Of a stretch of DNA of 64,000 nucleotides, positions 1-9,898 are shown one piece after another. Within the stretch, counting starts at the first letter, position 1; every line of letters starts with the position of its first letter. Position numbers and translations under genes: made by a program. Source of the stretch: Bradyrhizobiaceae bacterium (GTDB lineage: Bacteria; Pseudomonadota; Alphaproteobacteria; Rhizobiales; Xanthobacteraceae); contig JADYXZ010000019.1 in assembly GCA_020853885.1 (NCBI GenBank), positions 372,001 through 436,000 of the forward strand. The letters are read 5' to 3'. The notes below the pieces were generated by a model. It saw nothing but the letters and a program-made list of their open reading frames with translations. It searched no databases and was not told where the DNA came from.

Positions 1-61
1 ACGCGCCGCCGGCAAAGTAGCCCGTTATCAGTATCGCCCTCCAAAGGACAGCAGACTTCGA

Positions 62-919
62 ATGACAGCGAAAATCATCGACGGCGTCGCCGCGGCCGCA
101 GAAATCCGCCAGGAGCTCAAGGCGCGCGTCGCCGGACTCGCCAAGCGCAATATCGTGCCCGGCCTTGCCGTGATCCAGGTGGGGGACAACCCGGCCTCCA
201 AGGTCTATGTGCGCAACAAGATCCGCGCCTGCGCCGACGTGGGCATCCGCTCCTGGAAATACGAGTTTCCGGCGGACGCGGCCCCGGCCGAGGTGCTGAA
301 GCTGATCGCCGAGCTCAACGCGCGGCCCGACACCCACGGCATCCTCGTGCAGCTCCCGCTGCCGCCGCAATTCGCGATCGCCGAAATCCTGCAGACGATC
401 TCCCCCGAGAAGGACGTCGACGGCTTCCACCTCTACAACGTCGGCGGCCTCGTCATCGGCCAGACGGTGTTCCCGCCCTGCACGCCCTATGGCGTGGTCA
501 AGCTGCTCGAGCGTGAGAACATCGAGATCGAAGGCAAGAACGTCGTCGTCGTCGGCGCGAGCAACATCGTCGGCAAGCCGATGGCGCTCATGCTCATGCA
601 GAAGGACGCGACGGTCGCCATCTGCCACATCAAGACGCGCGACCTCGCGCAGTTCACGATCCTCGCCGACATCCTCATCGTCGCCGCCGGCAAGCCGAAC
701 CTGATCGTGCCGCAGATGGTGCGCCAGGGCGCGGTGGTCATCGACATCGGCATCAACCGGCTGCCCGACGGCCGCCTCGTCGGCGACACCGACTTCGAAG
801 GGCTCTTGGAGAAGGCGTCCTACATCACGCCGGTGCCCGGCGGCGTCGGGCCGATGACCGTGACCATGCTGCTCGCGAACACGGTGGCCTCGGCGGAGAG
901 GGTAGCGCAGGCAGGATAA
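62..919 (+). CDS. folD: Bifunctional methylenetetrahydrofolate dehydrogenase / methenyltetrahydrofolate cyclohydrolase
   Basis: FolD interconverts 5,10-methylene-, 5,10-methenyl- and 10-formyl-tetrahydrofolate in the cytosol and feeds one-carbon units to purine and formyl-Met synthesis. At 285 aa it has the usual family length. Visible motifs are the catalytic Tyr/Lys stretch YVRNK near residue 50, QLPLP near 100, DGFHLYN and PCTPYG in the middle, the nucleotide-binding GASNIVGKP near 165, and the C-terminal signature PVPGGVGPMT. A weak AAGGAC ribosome site lies about 12 nt before the ATG. Its promoter would be upstream of the window. The next gene is convergent. No anomaly seen; the identification is firm. 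Confidence 0.97.
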   Translation: MTAKIIDGVAAAAEIRQELKARVAGLAKRNIVPGLAVIQVGDNPASKVYVRNKIRACADVGIRSWKYEFPADAAPAEVLKLIAELNARPDTHGILVQLPLPPQFAIAEILQTISPEKDVDGFHLYNVGGLVIGQTVFPPCTPYGVVKLLERENIEIEGKNVVVVGASNIVGKPMALMLMQKDATVAICHIKTRDLAQFTILADILIVAAGKPNLIVPQMVRQGAVVIDIGINRLPDGRLVGDTDFEGLLEKASYITPVPGGVGPMTVTMLLANTVASAERVAQAG

Positions 920-942
920 GCAGGGCACGATTGCGCGCACGA

Positions 943-1605
943 TCAATCCGCAAGCGATCCACCCGAAACTGTAACATCCGGAATATCGACCACTCGATCG
1001 CGCGCTTTGCGAAGAATTTCCTGGTCGGCCGCGGGAAGCGTGGGCAAATCCCCGTCTCTGAAATAGCCGATCGCTCTCAGCGGAAGTGCGGGATCCTGGC
1101 CGTACATCTTGGAGAATGCGCCCAAGGCTCTTGGCAAAGAAGCACCGGCAGAAAGCATCGCGGCGATGTCGCGGTAGTCTTTGGTCTCGGCCCGATCTAG
1201 AATTGTCTTCAGTTTCGTGGCAAGTAAATCCTCCAGGGAAGCGACAAGCAATATCCGGTCGTTGGTTCGAAGCGGCTTGTTGATCCGGCCAATCATGAGC
1301 CCGCCAAAGAAGGACACTTTCACAGGACCGGAAGGCATCGGCACGCTTACAACAAGCGTATTCGGCTCTTCTTGAATCGTCGTCGCGTCGGTCATGAACG
1401 GGAACGCTGTTTCGATCTCTCTTTTGTCCAGCGGCGCCGATCGGAAAAAATCAAAATCGACCGAAACGCGGTGACCGAGGTGAAGGGCGACCGCGGTCCC
1501 GCCATACAGGACAAAGGAAAGTTTCGGCGCAGGGGCGAGCAGCGGCCAGATTTCCTGCTGCGCCTTGGGCAGGATGCCGGTCTTGGCCTCAAGCTCGTCC
1601 GGCAT
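943..1605 (-). CDS. AbiEii/AbiGii-type nucleotidyltransferase toxin
   Basis: Predicted 220-aa toxin of the AbiEii (DUF1814) nucleotidyltransferase family; characterised members inactivate tRNA or other targets by adding nucleotides and form type IV-like TA pairs. The minimal nucleotidyltransferase motif is present as YGGTAVALHLGHRVSVDFDF (GG...DxD), and the second family motif appears as DLLATKL followed by KDYRDI. I chose the ATG at 1603-1605 because the longer open frame is low-complexity and overlaps the upstream gene; this start leaves a 17-nt overlap with the small upstream gene, typical of coupled TA operons. The partner at 1589-1915 is the likely antitoxin. The catalytic motifs look intact; the target is unknown. 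Confidence 0.82.
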   Translation of the reverse strand: MPDELEAKTGILPKAQQEIWPLLAPAPKLSFVLYGGTAVALHLGHRVSVDFDFFRSAPLDKREIETAFPFMTDATTIQEEPNTLVVSVPMPSGPVKVSFFGGLMIGRINKPLRTNDRILLVASLEDLLATKLKTILDRAETKDYRDIAAMLSAGASLPRALGAFSKMYGQDPALPLRAIGYFRDGDLPTLPAADQEILRKARDRVVDIPDVTVSGGSLAD

Positions 1606-1915
1606 CGAACGATCTCCGGGGAGGCGCGTCGGGCAACCGCCGGCCGGTAGCAAGCTCCAAACGTCCCCGCCAGAACTCCCAGGATCGCTCGCTGATCCAG
1701 CCGGGCTCGGCATCGAGCAGCACTTCCGCCAGACAATTTGCGCCAAGCGTCTTCTCCAGGCGCCGGACTTCGTCGAACGAAGCCAGGTTCATTGCCTGCG
1801 TCAGGATTCTGGCGTCCGAGCGCGGATGCGAGTCCACGGGCTCCCACCAGAAGAATTTTCGCTCCAACTCTGCGGCAAGCTCGGCTGGCAATTTCAATGA
1901 TGCGTGCGTGTTCAT
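1589..1915 (-). CDS. DUF6922-like small protein, putative antitoxin of the AbiEii-type toxin
   Basis: A 108-aa protein encoded immediately upstream of, and overlapping by 17 nt, the AbiEii-type toxin gene. It resembles the DUF6922 pattern: an N-terminal FWW segment (residues 21-23), a central run of helices (ILTQAMNLASFDEVRRLEK), and a C-terminal ISERSWEFWRGRL segment. Such small proteins often precede AbiEii nucleotidyltransferases and are presumed antitoxins. No classic ribbon-helix-helix or winged-helix DNA-binding motif is obvious, so it may act by protein contact rather than repression. An AT-rich stretch (tattttaaaataataac, on the plus strand) lies directly upstream and could hold the promoter. 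Family assignment is by pattern only. Confidence 0.6.
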   Translation of the reverse strand: MNTHASLKLPAELAAELERKFFWWEPVDSHPRSDARILTQAMNLASFDEVRRLEKTLGANCLAEVLLDAEPGWISERSWEFWRGRLELATGRRLPDAPPRRSFDAGRA

Positions 1916-2105
1916 ATTTTAAAATAATAACACGGAAAGCTCTTTCAAACCAGTTTCTGAGTGACTTGGGTCCGGAATTGGCGCGTTGTCTCAATAGCTT
2001 AAGCCGAGCATCCCTTCCCCGAATTTCAAACAGCCTCCATCGTGCTCGCGGCGGGTTTCCGCCCGAGGCTTGGTCAGTTTCCCCTCGAAGCACGGACTCT
2101 TCGTG

Positions 2106-2231
2106 CGCAAGTCGGGCAAGCCCGACTTGCGAGGGGGATGGAGCGCCGGTTGGCGCTGCATCTTGTTCGCGTCCCCTGCGGGACGCGCAGCGGCCAATGA
2201 CGCTGGCCGCGCGCCAAACCGGCGCTCCATC
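2106..2231. repeat. Nested palindromic element (REP/MITE-like)
   Basis: Four inverted repeats are packed in 126 bp. CGCAAGTCGGGC at 2106-2117 pairs perfectly with 2120-2131 across a 2-nt spacer. GATGGAGCGCCGGTTGGCGC at 2137-2156 pairs with 2211-2231 with a single inserted base, enclosing two smaller hairpins: GCGTCCC 2169-2175 with 2180-2186, and GCGGCCA 2190-2196 with 2204-2210. The whole could fold into a cruciform or branched RNA. The architecture suggests a mobile or recombination-related intergenic palindrome, located inside the TA island. Confidence 0.7.
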
Positions 2232-2532
2232 ACGGCGTCTTAAGCTGCGGGCCGCGCTTCTCGCCGGGCTGTTGCCAGACCGGGTCTCAGCGAGCTCCTC
2301 GCGGGCGGTCTCTACACTCCCGGAGGCGGGTGCTCCCTCCTTCGAGGGCCCCCTCCGGGCAGCGGTGTGGCAAGCCGCACTGCCGCCGAGCGGTTCTCCG
2401 CAGCTCCCGGTCCCATGCTTGCGAGGCACGACAGCGGGCGCCGGACCCGCTCCACTACCAAGACGCCTCTAGATAGCGCCCCTCGCGAGCGGGTTGATGG
2501 GGATATAGTCCTATGAGCGGAATTGTCAAGCG

Positions 2533-2548
2533 GGACGATCGATCGTCC
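2533..2548. promoter_or_regulatory. Perfect 16-bp palindrome upstream of hicBA, candidate operator
   Basis: GGACGATCGATCGTCC is self-complementary over all 16 bases and lies about 92 bp before the hicB start. HicB-type antitoxins usually autoregulate by binding palindromes in their promoter, so this is a reasonable operator candidate. The only minus-10-like sequence seen is CTATAAG near 2601-2607, about 55 bp further down, so the palindrome would sit upstream of the core promoter. Confidence 0.35.
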
Positions 2549-2640
2549 GTTCCGATGCTTGGCTGGGCGGTTTGAGGCGTGGCAGCTTGAGCGCGATCTG
2601 CTATAAGGGCCGCAACCTGAACCGGCACGGCGAGCATATA

Positions 2641-2874
2641 ATGGCGAAGAGCGATTACAACTTCTCGGTCGTTCTCGAACCGCAGGAAGGCGGCGGGTTC
2701 ACCGTGCTTGTGCCGGCTTTGCCCGAGGTCGTTACCGAGGGCGACACCGAAGCCGAAGCGCTCGCGAACGCCGAGGAGGCGATCCGCCTCGTGCTCGACT
2801 ATCGGCGCGACCACGGGCTTCCCATTCCCGCCGACGCCGCTCCCGAAATTCGCCGCGTGACCGTCGCCGCCTGA
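2641..2874 (+). CDS. hicB: HicB-family antitoxin
   Basis: A 77-aa HicB-like protein with the partial RNase-H-like fold of the family. The N-terminal strand-turn-strand YNFSVVLEPQEGGGFTVLVP and the following LPEVVTEGDTEAEALANAEE helix are diagnostic. The start was placed at ATG 2641 because the family begins a few residues before this first strand; upstream in-frame sequence is not family-like. It lacks an obvious C-terminal ribbon-helix-helix, so it is a short HicB. It is one base from hicA (stop 2874, next ATG 2876), in the order antitoxin-toxin. It should neutralise the HicA RNase and may repress the operon. Confidence 0.85.
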   Translation: MAKSDYNFSVVLEPQEGGGFTVLVPALPEVVTEGDTEAEALANAEEAIRLVLDYRRDHGLPIPADAAPEIRRVTVAA

Positions 2875-2875
2875 T

Positions 2876-3109
2876 ATGGCGGGCAAGCTACCGGTCGTCG
2901 ACGGCAAGCGCGTCGTGCGTGCGCTGACGCGGGCGGGCTTTGTGATCGACCGCATCGCCGGCAGCCACCACATGCTGGTCTTTCCCAGCGATCCGGCGCG
3001 GGCCGTAACCGTTCCGGTTCACGCGAGGCGCGATCTCAAGCCGGGCACGTTGCACTCGATCATTCGGCAGGCGGGCTTCACGGTCGAGGAGTTCAAGAAA
3101 TTATTGTAA
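2876..3109 (+). CDS. hicA: HicA-family mRNA interferase toxin
   Basis: A 77-aa HicA toxin with a double-stranded-RNA-binding-like fold; characterised HicA proteins cleave mRNA and tmRNA independently of the ribosome. The catalytic-histidine motif is clear (RIAGSHHMLVF, near residues 29-39), followed by the VTVPVHARRDLKPGTLHSIIRQAG segment typical of the family's second half, given here only as a landmark for residues 45-68. It is downstream of and translationally close to hicB. A HEPN-domain gene follows 28 bp later on the same strand and may be cotranscribed. Intact catalytic His suggests an active toxin. Confidence 0.88.
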   Translation: MAGKLPVVDGKRVVRALTRAGFVIDRIAGSHHMLVFPSDPARAVTVPVHARRDLKPGTLHSIIRQAGFTVEEFKKLL

Positions 3110-3137
3110 AAGTTCTTATTTCACTTGCGGGCTCGGC

Positions 3138-3626
3138 ATGAGGGTGGTCATGAATCTGCAAATTCCCCATCACGTTCATGAACTCGAACAACTTTCACAG
3201 CGAATGTTTGTGATGTTTGCACGGTGTGAGTACGCGTTAAAAGCAGCCGGCTTTCGCGAAGGTTCGGATAACGAGCCACGAGCATGCTGGGCTGCATTCG
3301 CCCAATCACTTGAGAATGCCTTGAGCGATGCCTCACCCCCCGAGTTGCGCGATGCTATCGCGTACATCTTAGCCAACCCGCCAAGAAAGCAAGTCGTCAG
3401 GGGCGGAGTCCTCGAATGGGCGACAGTCGAGCCAGAATCAAGGTCGAAGGCTGATCTCATTCTTCTTTACGTGCGTCGCGTTCGAAACAATCTGTTTCAT
3501 GGCGGCAAGTTTAACGGCAAGTGGTTCGATCCTCCGCGCAGCGAAAAATTGCTGCGCGCGAGCCTAACGATTCTTGAGGCATGCATAGAAGCCTCGAATA
3601 AAGTTCGCGAGGCGTATGAGAATTGA
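3138..3626 (+). CDS. HEPN-domain protein, putative RNase
   Basis: A 162-aa alpha-helical protein that I do not match to a named gene. Near residue 130 it has RVRNNLFHGGKF, which contains the Rx4H catalytic motif (R-NNLF-H) of HEPN ribonucleases, set in a helix as in Apea- or MAE_28990-like HEPN proteins. An N-terminal helix-rich region and LILLYVRR just before the motif fit the fold. Two starts are possible, ATG 3138 or ATG 3150. The gene is more AT-rich than its neighbours, suggesting acquisition. It lies 28 bp after hicA on the same strand; no nucleotidyltransferase (MNT) antitoxin partner is adjacent. It could be a HEPN toxin, an immunity factor, or a third member of the HicBA operon. Confidence 0.6.
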   Translation: MRVVMNLQIPHHVHELEQLSQRMFVMFARCEYALKAAGFREGSDNEPRACWAAFAQSLENALSDASPPELRDAIAYILANPPRKQVVRGGVLEWATVEPESRSKADLILLYVRRVRNNLFHGGKFNGKWFDPPRSEKLLRASLTILEACIEASNKVREAYEN

Positions 3627-3628
3627 AT

Positions 3629-3856
3629 TTAGGCTGAAGCTGCACGCTCCCGGCGCTTGGTCGCATCGCCACGCCCTGCGATCAAATCTTCCCAATGCAG
3701 CCCGGCGCGCGACAGCTCGACCTTCTCCCGCGCTGCGGGCGTCGCATGCAGGAGGCGCGGAAACCATGCAAGCGGCACGCCGAGCGTGCGGCCGTCCGAA
3801 AGGTCGACCCACATCATATGCTCGTCGAAGCGAACGGTCATCAGCGAAACACTCAT
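3629..3856 (-). CDS. DUF2442-family protein
   Basis: A 75-aa protein matching the DUF2442 pattern: an N-terminal beta region with DGRTLGVPLAWFPRL (residues 22-36), then a helix and the LHWEDLIAGRG segment in which family members carry a conserved Trp/Asp-Glu and end with xGRGD. DUF2442 proteins are usually small and linked to DUF4160 or RelE/ParE-type toxins; their activity is not well defined. It is the last gene of a three-gene minus-strand operon and overlaps the ParE-like gene by 4 nt, so translation is probably coupled. It may be an accessory antitoxin. Confidence 0.75.
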   Translation of the reverse strand: MSVSLMTVRFDEHMMWVDLSDGRTLGVPLAWFPRLLHATPAAREKVELSRAGLHWEDLIAGRGDATKRRERAASA

Positions 3857-4149
3857 GCCTGTTCCTTTTCATCCCATGGCTGACGCGCCGCGTGATGGAT
3901 GTGCAGGATTTCAATCGCCTCAGCGGTGACCCGATAGAAAATCCGGTAGGGATATCGACCAACCGGCACCGTGCGCACGCGGGGATGCTTGCCGGAGAGG
4001 CGCCCGCTCTTTGGCCAACGCCCAATTCGCCGGACGACCGCACGGATATGCCGTTCGATGGCAGGCGCGTGAGCCGGGTAGTGGAGGGAGAACCAATCGG
4101 CAATATCTTCGAGGTCTTGCCGCGCGGACGCGGTATAGACGACCTTCAT
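3853..4149 (-). CDS. RelE/ParE-superfamily toxin
   Basis: A 98-aa toxin of the RelE/ParE fold. Features are the N-terminal VVYTASARQDLEDIADWF helix entry (residues 3-20), the RIGRWPKSGRL region, the basic VRTVPVGRYPYRIFYRV strand pair, and the C-terminal IEILHIHHAARQPW, the usual ParE ending with paired His and a Trp. ParE toxins poison DNA gyrase; RelE toxins cut mRNA on ribosomes; the IxHxxRxPW ending favours a ParE-like protein. It overlaps the upstream antitoxin gene by 4 nt and the downstream DUF2442 gene by 4 nt, making a tightly coupled trio. Confidence 0.87.
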   Translation of the reverse strand: MKVVYTASARQDLEDIADWFSLHYPAHAPAIERHIRAVVRRIGRWPKSGRLSGKHPRVRTVPVGRYPYRIFYRVTAEAIEILHIHHAARQPWDEKEQA

Positions 4150-4382
4150 TTACGGCGGAACTTGGCGAAGGTCGCCTCGACTTCTTCGTCGGTGGCGAAA
4201 CGGCCTTCGGCGGCGTCGCGCAAGCCGCGGTCGATGCCTTCAAGCTCTTCGGGTGTCGCTTCGTACACCACGTCTTTGAGCCCGGCATCGATATCGAGCA
4301 CGATCTCGGCAAGTTCGTCCTGCGCGTGCGCGGGCCACGTGTCGACACGCTCCAAGGTTTCGATGAGCCGTTTGGTCTTCAT
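4146..4382 (-). CDS. ParD-like antitoxin of the ParE-type toxin
   Basis: A 78-aa acidic helical protein encoded just upstream of the ParE-like toxin and overlapping it by 4 nt. It starts MKTKRLIETLERVDTWPAHA and ends with EGRFATDEEVEATFAKFRRK, the form of antitoxin C-termini that wrap ParE (the xATDEEVxAxFxKFR ending is common in these pairs). No clear ribbon-helix-helix N-terminus is visible, so DNA-binding autoregulation is uncertain. An AT-rich tract (tttttatttta on the coding strand) precedes the ATG directly and may contain the minus-10 region, implying a very short leader. First gene of the trio. Confidence 0.8.
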   Translation of the reverse strand: MKTKRLIETLERVDTWPAHAQDELAEIVLDIDAGLKDVVYEATPEELEGIDRGLRDAAEGRFATDEEVEATFAKFRRK

Positions 4383-4407
4383 AAAATAAAAATAGCACGA
4401 ATTGGGG

Positions 4408-4438
4408 GGCCGTTAGAAGCGTCGATCTTCCAACGGCC
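4408..4438 (-). terminator. Hairpin downstream of nrdJ, possible terminator
   Basis: GGCCGTTAGAAG at 4408-4419 pairs with CTTCCAACGGCC at 4427-4438 around a 7-nt loop; the single mismatch on the plus strand becomes a G-U pair in the minus-strand RNA. It lies 27 nt beyond the nrdJ stop and before the TA trio's promoter. There is no long U tract on the minus strand (it runs into a C-rich stretch), so it may only stabilise the 3' end or work with Rho. Confidence 0.45.
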
Positions 4439-4464
4439 ACCACGCCCTCAGCAGCCAGTGAGCC

Positions 4465-8157
<3,693 letters not shown>

Positions 8158-8180
8158 TCTTCGTCCCCTTGCATTCCTGT

Positions 8181-8267
8181 GCGGGCCAAGGATGGCCTTG
8201 GCTCCCGCCTTGTTAGACCGGCTCTCCTACAGAGCCGCGCATGCATTCCGGGACACCCCCAGTGTCC
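8181..8267 (-). ncRNA. Candidate structured leader of nrdJ (three successive hairpins)
   Basis: Between a predicted promoter near 8400-8427 and the nrdJ start, the minus-strand leader can form three tidy hairpins: GGACAC 8251-8256 with 8262-8267, GGCTCT 8220-8225 with 8231-8236, and a long one next to the ribosome site with GCGGG 8181-8185 and CCAAGG 8186-8191 pairing to 8204-8208 and 8196-8201. The leader would be about 240 nt. I looked for cobalamin-riboswitch sequence (the B12 box and its CCCGCCACTG-type core) and did not find it. It could be an unrelated leader motif or only local structure. Confidence 0.4.
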
Positions 8268-8397
8268 ACATCCCGCACGCCAAATCCAGGGAAGCGAAAG
8301 CGCTCCCGTGCGCCGGCACGGCTTTATCCGGCGGCCTGTCGATTCGATCGCGTGGGAAAGTTCGGTGCGACACGGAACAGGCCCCGAACGGAGGGTG

Positions 8398-8468
8398 ACC
8401 CTAAGACGACTCGGCTGAAGCCGTCAAGCCATAGTGGGACGGAACTATTAATAGACTATATATGGTGT
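8398..8468 (-). promoter_or_regulatory. NrdR-box-like site and possible promoter upstream of nrdJ
   Basis: AGACTATATATGGTGT at 8453-8468 matches the NrdR consensus acacwatatatwgtgt at 14 of 16 positions. Exactly 31 bp away, 8422-8437 keeps a weaker second half (ATAGTGG in place of tWGTGT), the spacing at which paired NrdR boxes occur. On the minus strand a TTGACG hexamer (8427-8422) followed after 18 bp by TAGGGT (8403-8398) could be the core promoter, overlapping the weaker box. NrdR is an ATP/dATP-sensing repressor of ribonucleotide reductase genes. The next gene upstream, an MscS channel, ends at 8620. Confidence 0.5.
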
Positions 8469-8619
8469 GAAATGGCCGAAAACAGGGGATTGCCGCCTTC
8501 CATAGCGGCCCCCTTCGACATGCCTAGCAGAAGCGGATTCGCGGCCCGCGTAAAGGGGACCCGGAGCCTTCCGCGCACAGCGTGAACAACTGCGGGGACG
8601 GGGGCAGGGCGGCGGGCAC

Positions 8620-9747
8620 TCAATCGCCCCCTGGAGGAGCAACGCTCGCCTCCGGAGGCGCGATCTTCGCGCCTTCCACGGTGGTGCGTTGCTTCGGCAG
8701 CGCCTCGGGGTGTTCCTTTTGCAGGAACGCGATCAATTTCTCGCGCACCTCGCAGCGCAGGTTCCATTGGTCGCTCGAATCGCGCGCGCTCAACAGCACG
8801 CGCACCTGGATTCCGTCGGCGGTGGAATCGGTCATCTGCACGGTCTTGGTGCCGCGGTCCCAGAACGGCGATTCCTCGGCGATCTCGTCCACCTTGCGCC
8901 GGATCGCCTCGATCGGCGCGCGATAATCGAGATGCAGCACCACCGGCGCAAGGAGTTGCGTCGTCTCGCGGGTCCAGTTCTGGAACGGCCGCTCGATGAA
9001 GTAGCTGAGCGGCACGATCAGCCGCCGCAGGTCCCAGGCGCGGATCACCACGTAGGTGCCGGTGATTTCCTCCACGCGGCCCCATTCGTTCTCGACCACG
9101 ACGACGTCGCCGATGCGGATCGGCTGCGCGACCGCGATCTGCAAGCCGGCGAAGAGGTTCGAGAGCACCGGCCGCGCCGCCAGACCCACGATGATGCCGG
9201 CGACGCCCGCCGAGGCGAACAGGCTGAGTCCGTATTGCCGCACGGGCTCGAACGTCATCAGGACGCCGGCGATCGTGAAGATGACGATGATCGTGACGGC
9301 GGCCCGCTCGAGAATGCGGATCTGCGTCGTGTGCTTGCGCGCGAGCAGGCTGTCGGCGGAGTCGGCCTGGAAACGCCGCAGATAGAGATCGGCCGATACC
9401 TGCGTGGCTGCGAACGCGGCCCAGCCGATCAGCAGGACCATCGCGATCAGCACCAGATGCTGAAGCCCGCCCGCGACCGTCGGGTCGAGCGGGGCGACCG
9501 GCAGGACCGTGCCGACCAGGAACAGGATGAGCGCGAGCCGCGCCGGCCCGCGCATACGATCCAGGAGAATCCGCAGGAAATCCCGCTTCTTGCCGATGGT
9601 GCGCTCGATCGCGGAGAACGCCACCGCGTGGATCACAATCGCCGCGATGACGGCGACGGCGATCAGGATGGCCGCCTGCAGCCAGGTCGGCGCCCATTTC
9701 AGCCAGTCGCTAATCTCGGAAAACGTGCTTGCGAGGGTCGGAGTCAT
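8620..9747 (-). CDS. MscS-family mechanosensitive ion channel
   Basis: A 375-aa inner-membrane small-conductance mechanosensitive channel protein that would release solutes on hypo-osmotic shock. Hydrophobic segments are at residues about 22-45, 65-90, 95-115 and 150-170, followed by the pore helix and MscS core (YGLSLFASAGVAGIIVGLAA, residues about 172-191, then NLFAGLQIAVAQPIRIGD). The beta domain with VEEITGTYVVIRAWDLRRLIVP follows, then a C-terminal cytoplasmic alpha/beta region ending in a Pro/Ala tail. More transmembrane segments than E. coli MscS (3), like the medium-length MscS homologues of rhizobia. It stands alone, reading away from marR. Confidence 0.9.
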   Translation of the reverse strand: MTPTLASTFSEISDWLKWAPTWLQAAILIAVAVIAAIVIHAVAFSAIERTIGKKRDFLRILLDRMRGPARLALILFLVGTVLPVAPLDPTVAGGLQHLVLIAMVLLIGWAAFAATQVSADLYLRRFQADSADSLLARKHTTQIRILERAAVTIIVIFTIAGVLMTFEPVRQYGLSLFASAGVAGIIVGLAARPVLSNLFAGLQIAVAQPIRIGDVVVVENEWGRVEEITGTYVVIRAWDLRRLIVPLSYFIERPFQNWTRETTQLLAPVVLHLDYRAPIEAIRRKVDEIAEESPFWDRGTKTVQMTDSTADGIQVRVLLSARDSSDQWNLRCEVREKLIAFLQKEHPEALPKQRTTVEGAKIAPPEASVAPPGGD

Positions 9748-9861
9748 GATGGCGCATGTGCTGCGTGCGAAATGTGGCGCAGTTCCGGCGTGGAACCCGC
9801 TCCCTTTTGCCGCCGATACATTCTAACGCGGCCGGAACCTCACTCCAGGTCATGTCCCGCG

Positions 9862-9892
9862 TTGACCGGGTCTAAATAGATGTATATACACG
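9862..9892 (+). promoter_or_regulatory. marR promoter with overlapping operator
   Basis: TTGACC at 9862-9867 and TATACA at 9885-9890 are 17 bp apart, a good sigma-70 promoter. TGTATATACACG at 9881-9892, whose first ten bases are a perfect palindrome, covers the minus-10. The marR ATG is at 9899, so the transcript would begin at or within a few bases of the start codon. The same 12-mer with one change occurs before the next gene at 10380-10391, which supports it as the MarR operator. Confidence 0.6.
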
Positions 9893-9898
9893 TATCCC

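Larger units (their letters stand above)
1916..2640. other. Gene-free region with palindromes between the AbiEii-type pair and hicBA
   Basis: No convincing coding sequence in either strand; the open frames here are poor in codon structure and have no recognisable product. The stretch begins with an AT-rich segment (about 1916-1945) that probably holds the divergent-facing promoter of the AbiEii-type pair, then the nested palindromes at 2106-2231, a GC-rich filler, a perfect 16-bp palindrome at 2533-2548 and a CTATAAG minus-10-like hexamer near 2601-2607 ahead of hicB. No tRNA fold was recognised. Confidence 0.6.

Noticed and set aside
2237-2460. Possible tRNA or small gene in the GC-rich stretch before hicB
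   Set aside because: No T-loop GTTCRANNC at the right place, no cloverleaf that I could fold, and no coding pattern.
8158-8460. Cobalamin riboswitch upstream of the B12-dependent nrdJ, and tmRNA or RNase P RNA on either strand
   Set aside because: The B12 box and conserved core were looked for on both strands and not found; no tag-peptide codons or RNase P core sequence were recognised. A weaker structured-leader call is kept instead.
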